The notes under the pieces are model-generated. The model was not told the DNA's origin and made no database searches. It was given only the letters and a program-made list of their open reading frames with translations. A stretch of 64,000 nt of DNA, taken from the NCBI GenBank assembly GCA_011109175.1, contig RDEW01000050.1, positions 212,694 through 276,693 of the forward strand, written 5' to 3'. This DNA comes from Dicyema japonicum. Its lineage: Eukaryota > Dicyemida > Rhombozoa > Dicyemidae. The position numbers were made by a program, and so were the translations under genes. Within the stretch, counting starts at the first letter, position 1. Each line of letters begins with the position of its first letter. Below are positions 1 to 11,419 of this stretch, in pieces.

Positions 1-66
1 GAATGTCGTCAATACAACAAGAATCGTACATTAATCACAACTCTCACATGTAAATAAATAATATTA

Positions 67-1073
67 TCAGTCTAACTCTCTCCCAATTCTCAGCCATTCG
101 GGAACTACGGGGACACTAACCTTGTGGTGAAAACTTCCATCATCACTATCAGACGAACTTGTAAACAAAGAATCGCGTGATTTTAATAATTTTCTGGCAT
201 TCACTACAGCAAGAATATATTCTTCAAGAACTCCAATGACGGTCCCAATTTTGTGTCCATCAGCAGAACAGACAGGGTATTCAGGAAGGACCGGGTTCTT
301 CAAATCCCTCCTTACTAAAAACCACAAAAACCTCTCAAATCTAAGACCAACCACAAAACGAGTCGGTTTGGAAAAGGTCACAAATTTAGCAACAAACTCC
401 TGTCCAATATAGCATCCTTTATCATTTGAGACTACAAAAGTAACCTCATAATTCAACTAGCATTGAGTAAATCAAAATTAAGAGCAAATGGGCGGTATTC
501 TCCAATGGGGATCTCTTTGATCCCTTCAGCGACTCCTATCGAATATCGCGTTCGAGTATACTCCTCGTCGTCACCACTAAAGCAGTAATAATTAAATAAA
601 CTGATCCGTAACATTTTCTCGAATACTTCTAAATCCGAGACCATCCACACGTGGATCCCTGACAGACATCAAACCACGTGGTGATTCGTTCGGACTCCAA
701 CAAATATTCAAATTATCAACAACATCAATCTCAAATATTAATAAAATAATACAAAAACGTGTTTTCTTAATTTGTACTTCATAATATGCTTTAACAGAGA
801 ATCGTGCACGTGCAAGTCATAATCGAGGAAATAATCCTGGTTTAATTTATAGATAAACAAGTCAAACATTACATAACCCTGAATTTATGGCAAACAAAAC
901 ATTAATATTAAGAAAGCACGTGTACATTGCTGCCATATTTTTCAATTTCGAGATATCATTGGTTTGAAGTCCCTGAAGAAACGACAATGCATCATTCCAT
1001 ATATTTTGGTAATTTTTCGACCGCTTAATTTTCTTATTTGTTTGAAAGTATTAAATGCAACAGAAAATGACAT
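67..1073 (-). CDS. IBA57: IBA57-like Fe-S cluster assembly factor (GcvT/YgfZ family)
   Basis: IBA57 is a folate-binding-fold mitochondrial protein needed for maturation of [4Fe-4S] proteins such as aconitase and lipoyl synthase. The family signature KGCYIGQE is at about 410-434 on the minus strand. Removing four GT...AG introns (432-457, 26 nt; 577-601, 25 nt; 730-752, 23 nt; 879-900, 22 nt) gives continuous family-like sequence: FLQGLQTND near the N terminus, FLNINGYVMFD, a KYKLRK stretch, VRDPRVDGLG, GVAEGIKEIP, NAISNDKGCYIGQE. The start is the ATG at 1071-1073 (MSFSVAFNTFKQ...). The protein would be about 303 residues, a little shorter than the human one. One base appears to be missing near 995-1000: exon length minus introns is 911, not a multiple of three, and the two halves of exon 1 match the family in different frames. 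The C terminus after about 250 is divergent. Confidence 0.85.
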
Positions 1074-1129
1074 AAGTTAATTTAATTATCAATTAAATAA
1101 AATTATAAAATCATTTAATTGGAATTAAA

Positions 1130-2600
1130 TATAAAAAAATTAAATTCAAGGGACGAGTCTTTCCAACTGGTATCAGTTGAGACCTCAAAATTCACTGTTC
1201 CGTTGGCACTTTTGACGCCAACAGGAACTTGCTTCGAGCTCTCCTTTTTGCAAATCGAACTGACCTTGCTCTCGTCCAGGAATCCAAACTCTCGCCCTCC
1301 ACGCCAACACCTTCTTTCCTCAGTTACACAGTGATCCGTAAGGACCATCAGGGAAGACCAGGTGGAGGCCTACTCACAATAATAAATAACGGCATACCCT
1401 TCATTGACGTGAGTCGACGGACCTCAGAACTTTTGGTCTCATACGATACCATGGACCAGATTACCATCAAAATTGAGATATTCCTGTCTCTTTGAAATAA
1501 TTTGATTAACCTATACATTCCGCCAAAAAGACCTGCCAAAAATCCTATAGCTTAAACCTACCTCGTCTCTCAGCACTAAAGAACGTTTTAATATGTGCCG
1601 ACCCTAATGCCCGCACCTCGTTTGGCGTGCTTCACAGTCCTCTGACTGCCTAGGCTAGTTAATCGCAAATATTCTTATTGATATGATTGAGGAGCACTAG
1701 TAGCTGCATTTCTCCCTATTTAACCTCATGTTCACTCTCTTTAGCAGGACTTGATACATGGAATGTGAATTATGGTTTTTCCAGCAACCATAATCCTATC
1801 CTTCTTATGTTAAGAAGATTTCGGAGACACCGGACGCAGACTGAAACGAAAAGTTTCGAGAACTATAAGAAGGTTGACCGGTCTGGCTTCTCTGACTTCG
1901 TTGACATGGAATTGGTCACAGGACTCTCGTCTCATATACGCCCGATAGGTGAAGCCGCAAAAATCATCAGTGTGATCATTCAAAAGGCTAACAACATATT
2001 TATTCCTCTCTCATCATACACGAATTTTATCGCTTTTCACAACAGAACGTCGTTCAAAAGAACATCCAAGAATTTTCATTGGTCTAGTCCAAAATCTCCC
2101 TCAATTCTCTGATTAATGTACGACAGGCTGTTTCAACTCCCATGCGAAGAAAGTCATCACTTAAGGCCTGCAGAAGTTGAACGTTGTATGCGCGCTTTTC
2201 CGAAGGACTCTGTTACAACATTTTACCGGCAAACTTTCACCCCGGCTGTGGAGTATTCCTCTGTTGCGTGGAGATTCGCGTTATCATGGACTATGCTCCA
2301 CAGACTCAATTCAATATATTGAAAAACTATCCATATGATGGGCCCACATACTCGCTGATCCGGATTCCTTCGAGTCTGTAAGGAGGATGGAAATCCGCTT
2401 AGCTTGTCTGTTTCTAAGGCAAAAGAAAGTCGATTGGTTAGGAAGTTCCCCTCCTCAATCGGATTCATCTGCAGGGGTAGAGAAAGCTCTTTCGCAAGGT
2501 AGTGGGAAGTGGGAGACCAAAGACGTTGGACAGCTCGTTTGTTTGCAGGAACTGAGAGTACCTAACTTTCTCTGTGATCCCGGGGTTCTAAGTAAATAAA
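1130..2600 (+). mobile_element. Degenerate CR1/Jockey-like LINE copy
   Basis: Short open stretches in three frames follow the order of the better preserved element at 58.8-61.4 kb. An APE endonuclease remnant at about 1229-1490 contains LALVQESKLSP and GGGLLTI; a linker lies at 1690-2110; the RT C-terminal region (YRQTFTPAVEYSSVAWRF) is at 2220-2320. The RT core is missing and stops and frameshifts are frequent, so this is a dead, internally deleted copy. Confidence 0.7.
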
Positions 2601-3009
2601 GGAAAAACTTACCTAGATCGAGCCACAATAGCATCCAATGTTCGTAAAATGGCAATTAACTGAGAAGAAAGTCATACTTGTGTTATTTACATTCGTATTT
2701 ATGTTGTATTCTCTTGAATCTCCATAGACTCATTTGTCAAGTAAATTGCACAATGTGAGTTTTCAGTTTCTTTGACTTTATTTTATCTTTGCAATGTATA
2801 TGCAAATACTATGTAGTAAGCCATTAAGGTTCAAAATTCGATCATATCTTGTTGCAAAGTAGTCGAAAGTTTCCACAAAATTATTAAATAATAAATTAGT
2901 CTTTTGTGATACATAGCATCAGTTCAGATCTATGGGAAGTCGTTCCAGTGCGATAAAAATTTTCAGTTGAGGAATTTTTAAAGAAAACAATTTATTACGA
3001 AACAAGACA
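2601..3009. other. AT-rich spacer
   Basis: No coding signal, tiny-intron gene structure or repeat boundary is visible between the two LINE remnants. Confidence 0.5.
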
Positions 3010-5750
3010 ATCAAAATAATCCAGCTGGTAGAATTGAATGGCTGTTTCCCCTGACAACTGATAGAGAAATCCTTTGGAACAACTATACGGTTTCCCTACG
3101 CTCATTGCCAACTTTCGAAATCATTGACCCAATCGATCTTAGAAAAAAGATCGTTTGAGCCCGAAGACTTCACTCTTCTCGACAACAACGGCCTGAACAT
3201 GGAATTTTGTGGAGAGGCTGTCGTATTTTTTATCTTGAAATTCTCGAAAGTCCGAACAGCCTCCCCAGCTTTCAACGCGGACCCAGCAAGTCTCGACTGA
3301 GAAAACGTTTTGGTACAGACCCCATCCCAGATCAAGCATTTCCCTCAAGAAAAAAGGAAGACAGATATCCCGTCTGGGCCCTTTCCATCTCCACGGTCCA
3401 GGCCCATCGGTTCCAGAAATGGTGAGAATCCAGCCGCCTCAAAAGAGCGCTTCACACCCCATTGATGGGTGTATGCCTTAAGAACCGTCCCCTGTTGAGA
3501 CAGCAAGAGAGCGGGTGAAGTCCTTTGCAATCAAAAACAGATCCACAACGGCATGGATGAGGCTGGCACAGGTCGATACTTGAGACGGATAAAAATTCCA
3601 CTCGTCCTGTTCCATAAGGGAACCAGTTGACGATGACGGAAACGCGTTCAGCCAAGCACCGCTGTGAAGGGAAGAGGCTGCCAGAATGCAAGCCCTACGG
3701 CGCAAGTCTTCCTTTTACATGAGGGTCGAATGAGTATTTTTGTACAAAATGTTGGTCCATATCCTCAGTAGGTGTGTATCAAGAGGGGTTTCTCCGAAAG
3801 CCACTGACCAGCTCTTCAACCCATCAGCCAGAGCCGACTTGCAGAAATCTGGAAGAATTGTCCGGATGAGAAATGCTTTGCAAGATAAAGAGGACATGAA
3901 GGATGGTAAGGAAACGTCCACAGCAGAAGTTAGGTTGATGCCCACAAATCTGACATGTAAAAAAGCTTGATTCAATCCAATTTTATCGAAATTTATATTA
4001 ACAATTTCTTTAATAGTCCCGAAAATAAGAATGTTGAGATTCTTCAGGTTTTCCGTATAGAGGTAGCAAGGAGAAGAACGTGCCAAAAACATTAGCTTTG
4101 GAAGGAAAAGATAATTATTCAATAGCAAAAAAAACTCAGTATGTGGATCAAGTTCATTCAGGTGGCTCCAATAATCTCCGAAAGATTTTTTATTTCGAAT
4201 ACGAGGGATAATCTCTTTGGAAATGGGGGAGCCCAATACTATATGGTGTGAATTAAAGAATTCATCATGCGAGAGTAACAGATTACAAATTTCAGATTAA
4301 CTCGCATTAATCTCGAGTCCATAACTGTTAAGATTGGAAAGAAGTATTTCAAGACTTTTTATAACCGTCTCGGAAGATCTATCGATCGTAGCATCGTCCA
4401 GATACCAACAATTGAAAACCATAATAGACGAACTGAAGGCGTTGGAAACTTCCAGCTTCACAATAATCCCAGGGTTATCCTCTACAAAAGTTCACAAAGG
4501 AACGAGTGGCATGAATGGCCGATTTTCACCCCACTCCGAGTTACAAGTTTCAGTTCAGAAGACAGATCATCAATGACACGACAGCACGAAAGTTTTGAAG
4601 CAAGTCTTCGGAATAGGTTCTCAACATCAATAGGCCTCACTCCGCCACCAGGCTTCGAGAAAGGAAACCACAAGGCAGAAAAAAGAATTCACGGGCGATG
4701 GGAGAGATATTCACGGATGCAAACAGTTTTAAGAGTTCGGTTAATGATGATACAAGGTGAGCTCCCGCCTCAAAAGTTAAGAATGACGAAAGGTCGCTAC
4801 TGTCTGGTAAGAAGGATTTGAACCCAGCATTACATCTGATTCGGTAAACAAAACGAGGAGGGGGTAGTCCAATGGGATTGAAAATTCTCTCAGATCTAAT
4901 GGAGAGGGAGGATGTTTATTCTCCAAGGTAGAAATGACTTCCAAAGTGACTGAGAAGACGGTTTGGTTGAAAACAATGTCCTAACTGCTACTAGGACGTC
5001 TTCATCCATTAGTTTTGCAGCAACCGCTTTCATAAGAGAAAACCTTTTGTCTCCGTGATAAGGTACTATCGAGAGGGAAGAAAAAAAAGATTTCCATCCT
5101 TAAATGACTGAATAGATTTCCTAAAAATTGCAGCAGTAGAAACTCCTCGACAATTACAGTCCAATCCAAGTGAAAGAGAAATAAGGAAATCCAATCCATG
5201 GTCTCCAAAGATGAGGTAGACTTGTCAATAACGCGGGCAAGAGCCTCGACCGCCACCATCCTCACGGACCTTGGGATCCTCAAAGGAATACGTCTCTGTA
5301 CTCGTAATCTCGACGCAAGAAGTAAAAGACGAACGTACCGACCCAGAAACAAGGACAGACATATTGAGAGATTTAGTAAATCCAAAAGGGAATCAAATTT
5401 TTTGGGTCTTAGACAATCGGGCCAAATCCAAGAAGACAAAGGTTTCAAGGAATTTCTCCACAACCCAACACATCCCAAGTGGAAGAACAAGGAACAATCA
5501 AAACAATGGATCCCAACCTTTCGCTTGTTACCAAGGGAAGAAACGTTGCAGGGAATTTATTCCCTAATGATGAAGTCATCCATAAACGGCATCGCCCTCA
5601 GATTAATAAACTTCTATAGGCAGAAAGACATTTCAATCAAGTCCACTAGCTTAAAAGAAAAAAGCTTAAAAGAAAGTAACCTCCTTAATTGTCCTCACTA
5701 TTATGTTCCAATAGAGATCAGACCACCAAAGTCTTGCATCGATAAATGAA
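3010..5750 (-). mobile_element. LINE with KPGGGVRPI-type RT and C-terminal RLE-like region, broken
   Basis: Reading the minus strand from 5750 to 3010: an N-terminal linker (AVEALARVIDKSTSSLE, about 5280); KHPPSPLDL (about 4900); KPGGGVRPIDVENLFRRL (about 4640), a fingers motif of this RT type; a WYLDDAT box (about 4405) at the RT catalytic position; GLEINAS; MGSPISKEIIP and PKLMFLARSSPC (about 4120-4230); then a CxCG...GLH.LSC zinc-finger-like motif (about 3575), GPDGIS and WDGVCTKTF (about 3300-3370), which I read as a PD-(D/E)XK-like endonuclease region. The coding sequence is split over all three frames, so the copy is inactive. Long plus-strand reading frames here are antisense shadows. 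Confidence 0.75.
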
Positions 5751-5829
5751 AGCGCTAGTTGGTTCAGAGATTTCTCTTCCACTTTCTTTGAAATACCATT
5801 GGATAACTACTCCACGAGAATAGGGGTCT

Positions 5830-6060
5830 ACGTCCGCGCAACACTGTAGATACTGAAAGATGGTCGATACTAAAGGTCTTCATGCCTTTTCCTGCCACAG
5901 GAGCGCTGGAAAGAATCCAAAGCACCGAGCAAACAATAGAGTTATTGAGTGGAGACTATAAACCGCCGGATTCCCAGTTCAGCTAGAGGCTCTCGGACTG
6001 GCCTCAGCCAACAAAAGACCTGACAGGACAACACTCTTCTCATGGGAAATCGGATATAAA
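5830..6060 (+). mobile_element. LINE C-terminal fragment (RLE-like)
   Basis: The translation contains TKGLHAFSCHRSAGKNPKHR and, after one stop, KRPDRTTLFSW. This is the same GxHxxSCxxxxG...H / RPDG arrangement as the other RLE-type copies in the window. No upstream RT is attached, so it is a short relic abutting the next copy. Confidence 0.55.
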
Positions 6061-6230
6061 ATAAGAAAAAGTAACGAATCAAAGTAAAGCATGTATTATC
6101 TTAAAACGAAGAGATGAGTAGTTTATAATTTCTGTACGGTTCAAGGAGATTTTGAGAACGAAGGAAAAAAAGAGTAAAAGGAAAAAACCTTTTACCACAT
6201 AACCAATGGTAAGAATTATGCCATCTTACT

Positions 6231-6746
6231 TTGTCAAAGAAGTGCAGGACGATTCCCAAGACACAAGGCGATCAACGGAATTGTCAAGCGAGTCCTGGAG
6301 TCTGCGGGATACCCAGTCATACTAGAACCTGTTGGCCTGGACAGAGGAGACGGAAAACGTCCCGACGGGATCACAATTTTTCCATTCGAAGAGGGGAAAC
6401 CTTTGGTCTGGGACGCTACTTGTGTCGACACGCTTTGCCCGTCCAACATTGTCGGGAGCGCGGTAGACACACTGTTTTCCGCGGAAAAAACGATGAGGGC
6501 AAAGGAGAAGAAATACAAAGCGCTACGCGACCGATTCGCGTTTTATTCGATAGTGGTCTAGACAACTGGAGGAATAAGTGGAAAATCGCTTCGCTTCCTA
6601 AAGAAACTTGGACGCTTAGCTACACTAAAAAGACACGACGCACGTGAGACCCAATGGCTACTCCAGTTGATCTCTGTTGCAATCGTGAGAGGCAACGCAA
6701 CGTCGATAATGTCGGCGGGGTCCACTTTGTATGGATGGCAGTTTTA
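6231..6746 (+). mobile_element. LINE C-terminal fragment (RLE-like), 3' end preserved
   Basis: After one frame change the translation runs RSAGRFPRHKAINGIVKR, GLDRGDGKRPDGITIF, LVWDATCVDTL, then the typical C terminus ETQWLLQLISVAIVRGNA and a stop after YGWQF at 6746. The RPDG..WDATC pairing suggests a PD-(D/E)XK nuclease-like fold; that part is inference. It closely resembles the opposite-strand copy at 61.9-62.6 kb. There is no RT upstream, so this is a 5'-truncated insertion. Confidence 0.7.
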
Positions 6747-6959
6747 AATAAAAGAATAAATTTGTGTTTAAACTTTAACATTTGAAATTAAATTTATCCG
6801 TCAAATGAACAAAAGAGCAAAAATAAAGAATTTGTTTAATAAAAAATTTACGCCCAATCATAACTATAGCATAAAACATATTAGTTAACTAACTTTGGCC
6901 TCACTAACATGTAAAAGACCAGCAGCTATTAAGTGGACGCAGAAATGCCGGTCGCTCTC

Positions 6960-7233
6960 CTATATAAATTTGTTATGTGGTTCACTTAAAGAAAATTGGA
7001 TAGCAGTTTCAATTTGACGACTAAAAGAACCACAATACTCACCTGTCAATCTTTTCAACAACCTCTGGGAAGTCGAACTGGATGATGACGGGTATCGAGA
7101 GACGCAAAGCATTTGCTACAGAGATAAAACATGTGAACAATCAAAAACCAATAAACAACTTTTAAGAGAAACTCTAAAATTTAATACCCACAAAATCTAT
7201 TAACTCAGGAGACAAAGTAGTAATGCCGATCAT
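6960..7233 (-). CDS. Possible small tiny-intron gene, unidentified
   Basis: An exon-like stretch (ALRLSIPVIIQFDFPEVVEK) is followed by a 22-nt GT...AG gap and continues in frame as RQIETAIQFSLSEPHNKFI to a stop. Upstream, ATG at 7231-7233 opens MIGITTLSPELIDF. The splice path between the two is ambiguous because more than one frame stays open. I do not recognise the family. A TATAAA-like sequence lies about 60 nt upstream of the ATG. Confidence 0.3.
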
Positions 7234-7299
7234 TTAAACGATCTTGATGCTTCTATAAGTAAACGCAAGAAATCTGCAACAACGTGGTTCTTTTGGGCT

Positions 7300-7880
7300 T
7301 TATAGAGCAGCGATATTAAATTTAATGAGTTCAGTCTAGATTTTAGTTAGAAATAATTTTATTGATTAAAAATTTTCTGGAATGTAATTTATGTGATTAA
7401 TAAATTATTGAAAGTTATCTTTCGTGAGAGCTATCCAGATTCTCGTCCACTGCGGATATGACCTACCCATGCCGGTCTGTGTCACTGTTATGAATTTTCT
7501 TTCCTTTAAACCGGTGATCATGAGAAAACAATAATAAATTGTCACAAAAATTGCGACAAAATATAAAAAATCTCTAAAAGGTATTTTTATGAAAACAACA
7601 AGATTATTCAAGCTGAGAATAGATAATAATTACCGTATAGTTTAATGATTAAGATATTATTACAATCACATTAAAATTGTAGATTATTTTGTTATTATTT
7701 TTAATACAATAATTTTCTTGAACTGGTCAGCCTTCTATTTCTCGGCTGCAACAAGAATACTTGACAGATCTGAAGGAGTACCCGATTTGGGAAGGGGGTA
7801 AAAATGAATAAAAATAAATGTTTATTATGTAAAATAATTGAAATTTAGAATTTGAAACTGATTAATGCACGCAATCAAAG
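7300..7880. other. AT-rich intergenic stretch
   Basis: A minus-strand reading frame at 7405-7611 has no recognisable motif and no tiny-intron partner exons. Nothing else is supported here. Confidence 0.4.
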
Positions 7881-7884
7881 AGTT

Positions 7885-7893
7885 TATATATAG
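7885..7893 (+). promoter_or_regulatory. TATA-box candidate of the GTPase gene
   Basis: TATATATAG lies 28-36 nt before the ATG at 7921, which would place transcription start almost at the start codon and imply a very short 5' UTR. Confidence 0.4.
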
Positions 7894-7920
7894 ATAATCC
7901 CGATCCGGTAAATATTTAAT

Positions 7921-10692
7921 ATGAATGGTGATTGATTTGGTTGAATTATATTATAGACAAAGAGGAGTTAGTCGGAAAGGAAGAATATTTACAATATAAA
8001 GAATTTGAAGAGAATTTATTAATAGAAAATTTCTACGTAGACAAAAAACAATGTGCTGAGGCTGATTTAGACAAAACAGAAGAGGATACAAATGTCATTG
8101 CTGAAGAATATTTGGAGTATAATGAACATATAGAGGTTGTAACAGAGGATATGAAAGACTCAGTTGAAGAATATTCGGAGTATAATGAACATATAGAGGT
8201 TGTAACAGAGGATATGAAAGACTCAGTTTGAAGAATATTCGGAGTATAATATGAAATATAGAGGTACTGTTAACAGAGGATAATGAATAGACTCAGTTGA
8301 AGAATATTCGGAGTATAATGGAACCATATAGAGGTTGTAACAGAGGATATGAAAGACTTCAGTTGAAAGAATATTCGGAGTATAATGAACCTGAACAAAT
8401 TATACCAGAGGATACAAATGTCATTGTTGAAGAATATTCGGAGAATAATGAACCTGAACGAATTATACCAGAGGATACAAATGTCATTGTTGAAGAATAT
8501 TCGGAGAATAATGAACCTGAACGAATTATACCAGAGGATACAAATGTCATTGTTGAAGAATATTTGGAGTATCATGAACATATAGAGGTTGTAACAGAGG
8601 ATATGAAAGACTTAGTTGAAGAATATTCGGAGTATAATGAACCTGAACGAATTATACCAGAGGATACAAATATCATTGTTGAAGAATATTTGGAGTATCA
8701 AGAACCTTTGAAAATTGTAACAGAGGATATGAAAGACTTAGTTGAAGAATATTCGGAGAATAATGAACCTGAACGAATTATACCAAAGGATACAAATGTC
8801 ATTGTTGAAGAATATTCGGAGAATCATGAACCTTTGAAGAATTGTAACCAGAGGATACAAATGTCATTGTTGAAGAATATTTGGAGAATAACGAACTTGA
8901 ACAGATAGTACCAGATTGTGCTGAAATAGTTAAGTCAACTAACGAGATTTTTCATGACAAAGAAAATGATGAGGAATGTACTATTTTTGACCATCTATAG
9001 GTGAATATTCACAAATGACCGAAACTGTATCCAAAGTCTACATCTCTGGTTTTGAGTATTTTGATATAGATTCAGCTAAAGAGCCAATACATTTCGGGAA
9101 AATTGCAAATATTGAATCAAAACAACCTCAGAAATATGCTTCTGTTAAAATTGAAGATTCTATCAAAGAAACGATAGTTTCTGGTATTTACCTGTAAAAT
9201 AATCGAGATGAAGTTCTACAAGGTTACGCAGACCTTCGCTTCTCTGTTAATAAGGATAAATTTTGTATTAATTTAGATAATTTGTTAGTATTCCCACAAC
9301 AAAAGAGAAAATATGGTATTCGATTTCTTTTATTTTAAACGCAGACCCTGTTGAATCCCAAAATAACCAATCTTCTGGAAATAATTATTTTGAAAATTTT
9401 CAACGTTTTCATTTATATAATTCTTAGGGGTCTTATTGGAATTCAATCAAGTCATGGGCTTAAACGTTCCGGTTTTAGCTGAGTCATCGGGAATTATGGA
9501 AAACATTGGTTCTTTTTTTATTTATATTAAGAGTCCAAAGTCGAACGTTGTGAAATAAGTACTGAAGAGGCAGTCGTGGACGGATCGTATAAATTTACTA
9601 AAAGTCAGCAAATTAATGGTTTTATTGTATTTCATTCAAAAGAATTGTCAGAAATAAATGAACTAAGGGATGTTAAGAAGGGTAATGATCATTCTGTAAT
9701 AGCTTCTAAAGGAGATGTTTCGTTTGAACCAAAAACTAATCTGCGTTATTTCGAAGAAATGCCTGAAGTCTGTATTTCAAACATAAATAATGAAATGTCT
9801 CCTGATCTCACACGGAACAGTGAAAGAACTTCAACGTCATCCAAAGAAGTAATCGATCCCTTAATTATGCAAGGTTTTTTGTGTAACATTGTTTTAGAGA
9901 CGATCTGTAATGCCTCGGTGGAACTCCCAACTGGTTTGGTTTGGTTTTACTTTGTTAGCTCGAAGTGTGACCGAATGCAACCTTGGGAAAGTTGTAAAAT
10001 ATTTATTCTTAGCTTTCTCCACGTCGTCTGTTGATTGTGGGTACCGATAATTGCGGAAAGTCGTCCCTTATCAATGAAATGGCAGAATCTCCAAAATGTA
10101 GGAAAAACTCAAAGGTGATTTGTCGGAATATTTGTAGTACCAGTACGTCCCCTGTTTTATCGAAGATTCCACTCTGGGAAAGATCAAATTTAGTGCAATA
10201 GAAATACCAAGTTGTGGGTTAAATCACATAGATGATCAAAATTATATCTCAAACTCATCCCTTTATAAAAATGCGGACGGGTATATAATCTGCACGGATT
10301 CTATTACGTCGGGATCTTTGGAGATTGTCCATAGACTGAAGAAGGCTGTAGATGACAGATTATATAATAAAGATTCTACCCCCAAAATAAGTCTGTTGGC
10401 CATCACTAAAGTTGGGTTATATTTAAAGCATTAGAGTGATCAAATGATAATAACTTCTCAACAGAGTAAAGGCTTGGATTACTTTTGTGATTGTGAGGGG
10501 TTAACCTGTGGGTGGATTCACACTTCGGTTAAAACTGGGCTTAATGTTAAAAATGCTTTCTATCAAATAATTTCTGAGGTATATATTATTCTGTGTAGTT
10601 TTCAGTTATTACTTAAAAATGTCCCCCGCCGTGAATTCGCTGAAAGTGTCATCTCAGAAAATTCTCGGTCACCGAAACGCAGATTTTGTTAA
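7921..10692 (+). CDS. Repeat-rich protein with C-terminal Ras/Rab-like GTPase domain
   Basis: ATG 7921-7923 opens MNDKEELVGKEEYLQ once a 29-nt intron (7928-7956) is removed. An acidic tandem array of 21-residue units (core NEPERIIPEDTNVIV) runs from about 8080 to 8930. Further introns at 8978-9000, 9184-9213, 9316-9344, 9405-9427, 9451-9478, 9509-9531, 9934-9958, 9991-10012, 10115-10137, 10411-10434 and 10579-10605 (22-30 nt) link the exons into one frame. The C-terminal part is a small GTPase: G1 LLIVGTDNCGKSSLI, G4 TKSD (created exactly by splicing out 10411-10434), G5 HTSVKTGLNVKNAF. Canonical Ras G3 (DxxG) is not obvious (EIPSCGLN there). The protein ends KRRFC, a terminal cysteine that could be lipidated. 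The layout, long N-terminal region plus Rab-like C terminus, recalls large Rabs such as RASEF/Rab44, but no EF-hands are visible. Indels at 8220-8380 and about 8850 break the frame of the repeat array. Confidence 0.75.
8077..8935 (+). repeat. 63-bp tandem repeat encoding 21-residue acidic units
   Basis: About a dozen units occur in two alternating subtypes: one with EPERIIPEDTNVIV and one with HIEVVTEDMKD. Each begins EEY(S/L)E. The two or three units at 8220-8380 carry several one-base insertions relative to neighbours, which shift the frame. Confidence 0.85.
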
Positions 10693-10789
10693 TTACCAAA
10701 CTATTACTTTACTCTATCGTTAATTCGCTACCAATTATGCTATATGATTAGAAATAAACTTAACAATCGATGTTATCACCATCGACACG

Positions 10790-10978
10790 TGTGATTCCGG
10801 CAAATCTCTAGTCCAAGTTTGATGGAGATGTGTACAGTATCGTCATCAAAGTGGATCCCAACGCTTTCGAGCGGGATGAAATTGATCCAAGCGGCACTCC
10901 CCTCGCATCTTCCAGTGACTAGACAGGTGTGTCGATGTTGGTTTGATTGATTCAGAAGCCTCTCATATCGCAGATGGA
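10790..10978 (-). mobile_element. Fragment of RLE-type LINE
   Basis: Nucleotide-level similarity to 62290-62470 is visible by eye: shared words CATCTTCCAGTGACTAGACA and GTTTGATTG, the same order and the same strand. The fragment stops where the SINE begins (CGCAGATGGA). Confidence 0.65.
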
Positions 10979-11096
10979 CATCTTAGATGCGTGAAACATT
11001 CAGCCGGAATGTATAACAGCGAGAGTAGAACTAGGGGCCATCAGGCCTTTTTCCCAGCACTCGTCACACTGCGCCACCCAGCAAAGGCAACTTTAT
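10978..11096 (-). mobile_element. tRNA-derived SINE, copy 2
   Basis: On the minus strand a tRNA-like head has an A-box-like TGGCGCAGTG and a B-box-like TTCTACTCTCGC, followed by a body with TTTCACGCATCTAAGATG, which matches the body of the SINE copy at 24.7-25.1 kb. The head differs between the two copies. It sits at the broken end of the LINE fragment before it. Confidence 0.5.
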
Positions 11097-11419
11097 GGGT
11101 TTTAGTCACTCATTTCGTTAAGAATGCTTAGTTTGCTTTGAATCTCACTAATAATATTTTCTTTAAGTGGAAGGCCTTGTTTATATGATCTTTGATGATC
11201 AGTTTGCAATGTTCTCGTAGCCAGATTTTATAATTCGGGGGTGGTATTCGTGTTGACTGATCTGTTTAATATATCAACTATTAATGACTGGGGATCAATG
11301 AGCATTAGTTCTATGGTGGTGATAAAGGCATTTGATTTTCGAGTTGCCGGCCATTGAGATTGCTCGTCGGATGGCTTACTAAGTAAAAACGAGAAAGTCA
11401 TTTATTAGGCTTAATCTTC

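Noticed and set aside
5198-5749. Long plus-strand reading frame (about 180 codons)
   Set aside because: It lies antisense to the N-terminal part of the RLE-type LINE on the minus strand; its composition reflects the complementary strand and it has no domain.
7405-7611. Minus-strand frame with hydrophobic stretch
   Set aside because: No motif, no partner exons with tiny introns, and AT-rich hydrophobic codons are expected by chance here.
8270-8581. Minus-strand and second-frame open stretches over the 63-bp repeat
   Set aside because: A 63-bp repeat leaves every frame open; only the plus frame continuous with flanking exons and tiny introns is supported.
9015-9197. Independent 60-codon gene
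   Set aside because: It joins both neighbours in frame once the 23-nt and 30-nt introns are removed, so it is an exon of the GTPase gene.
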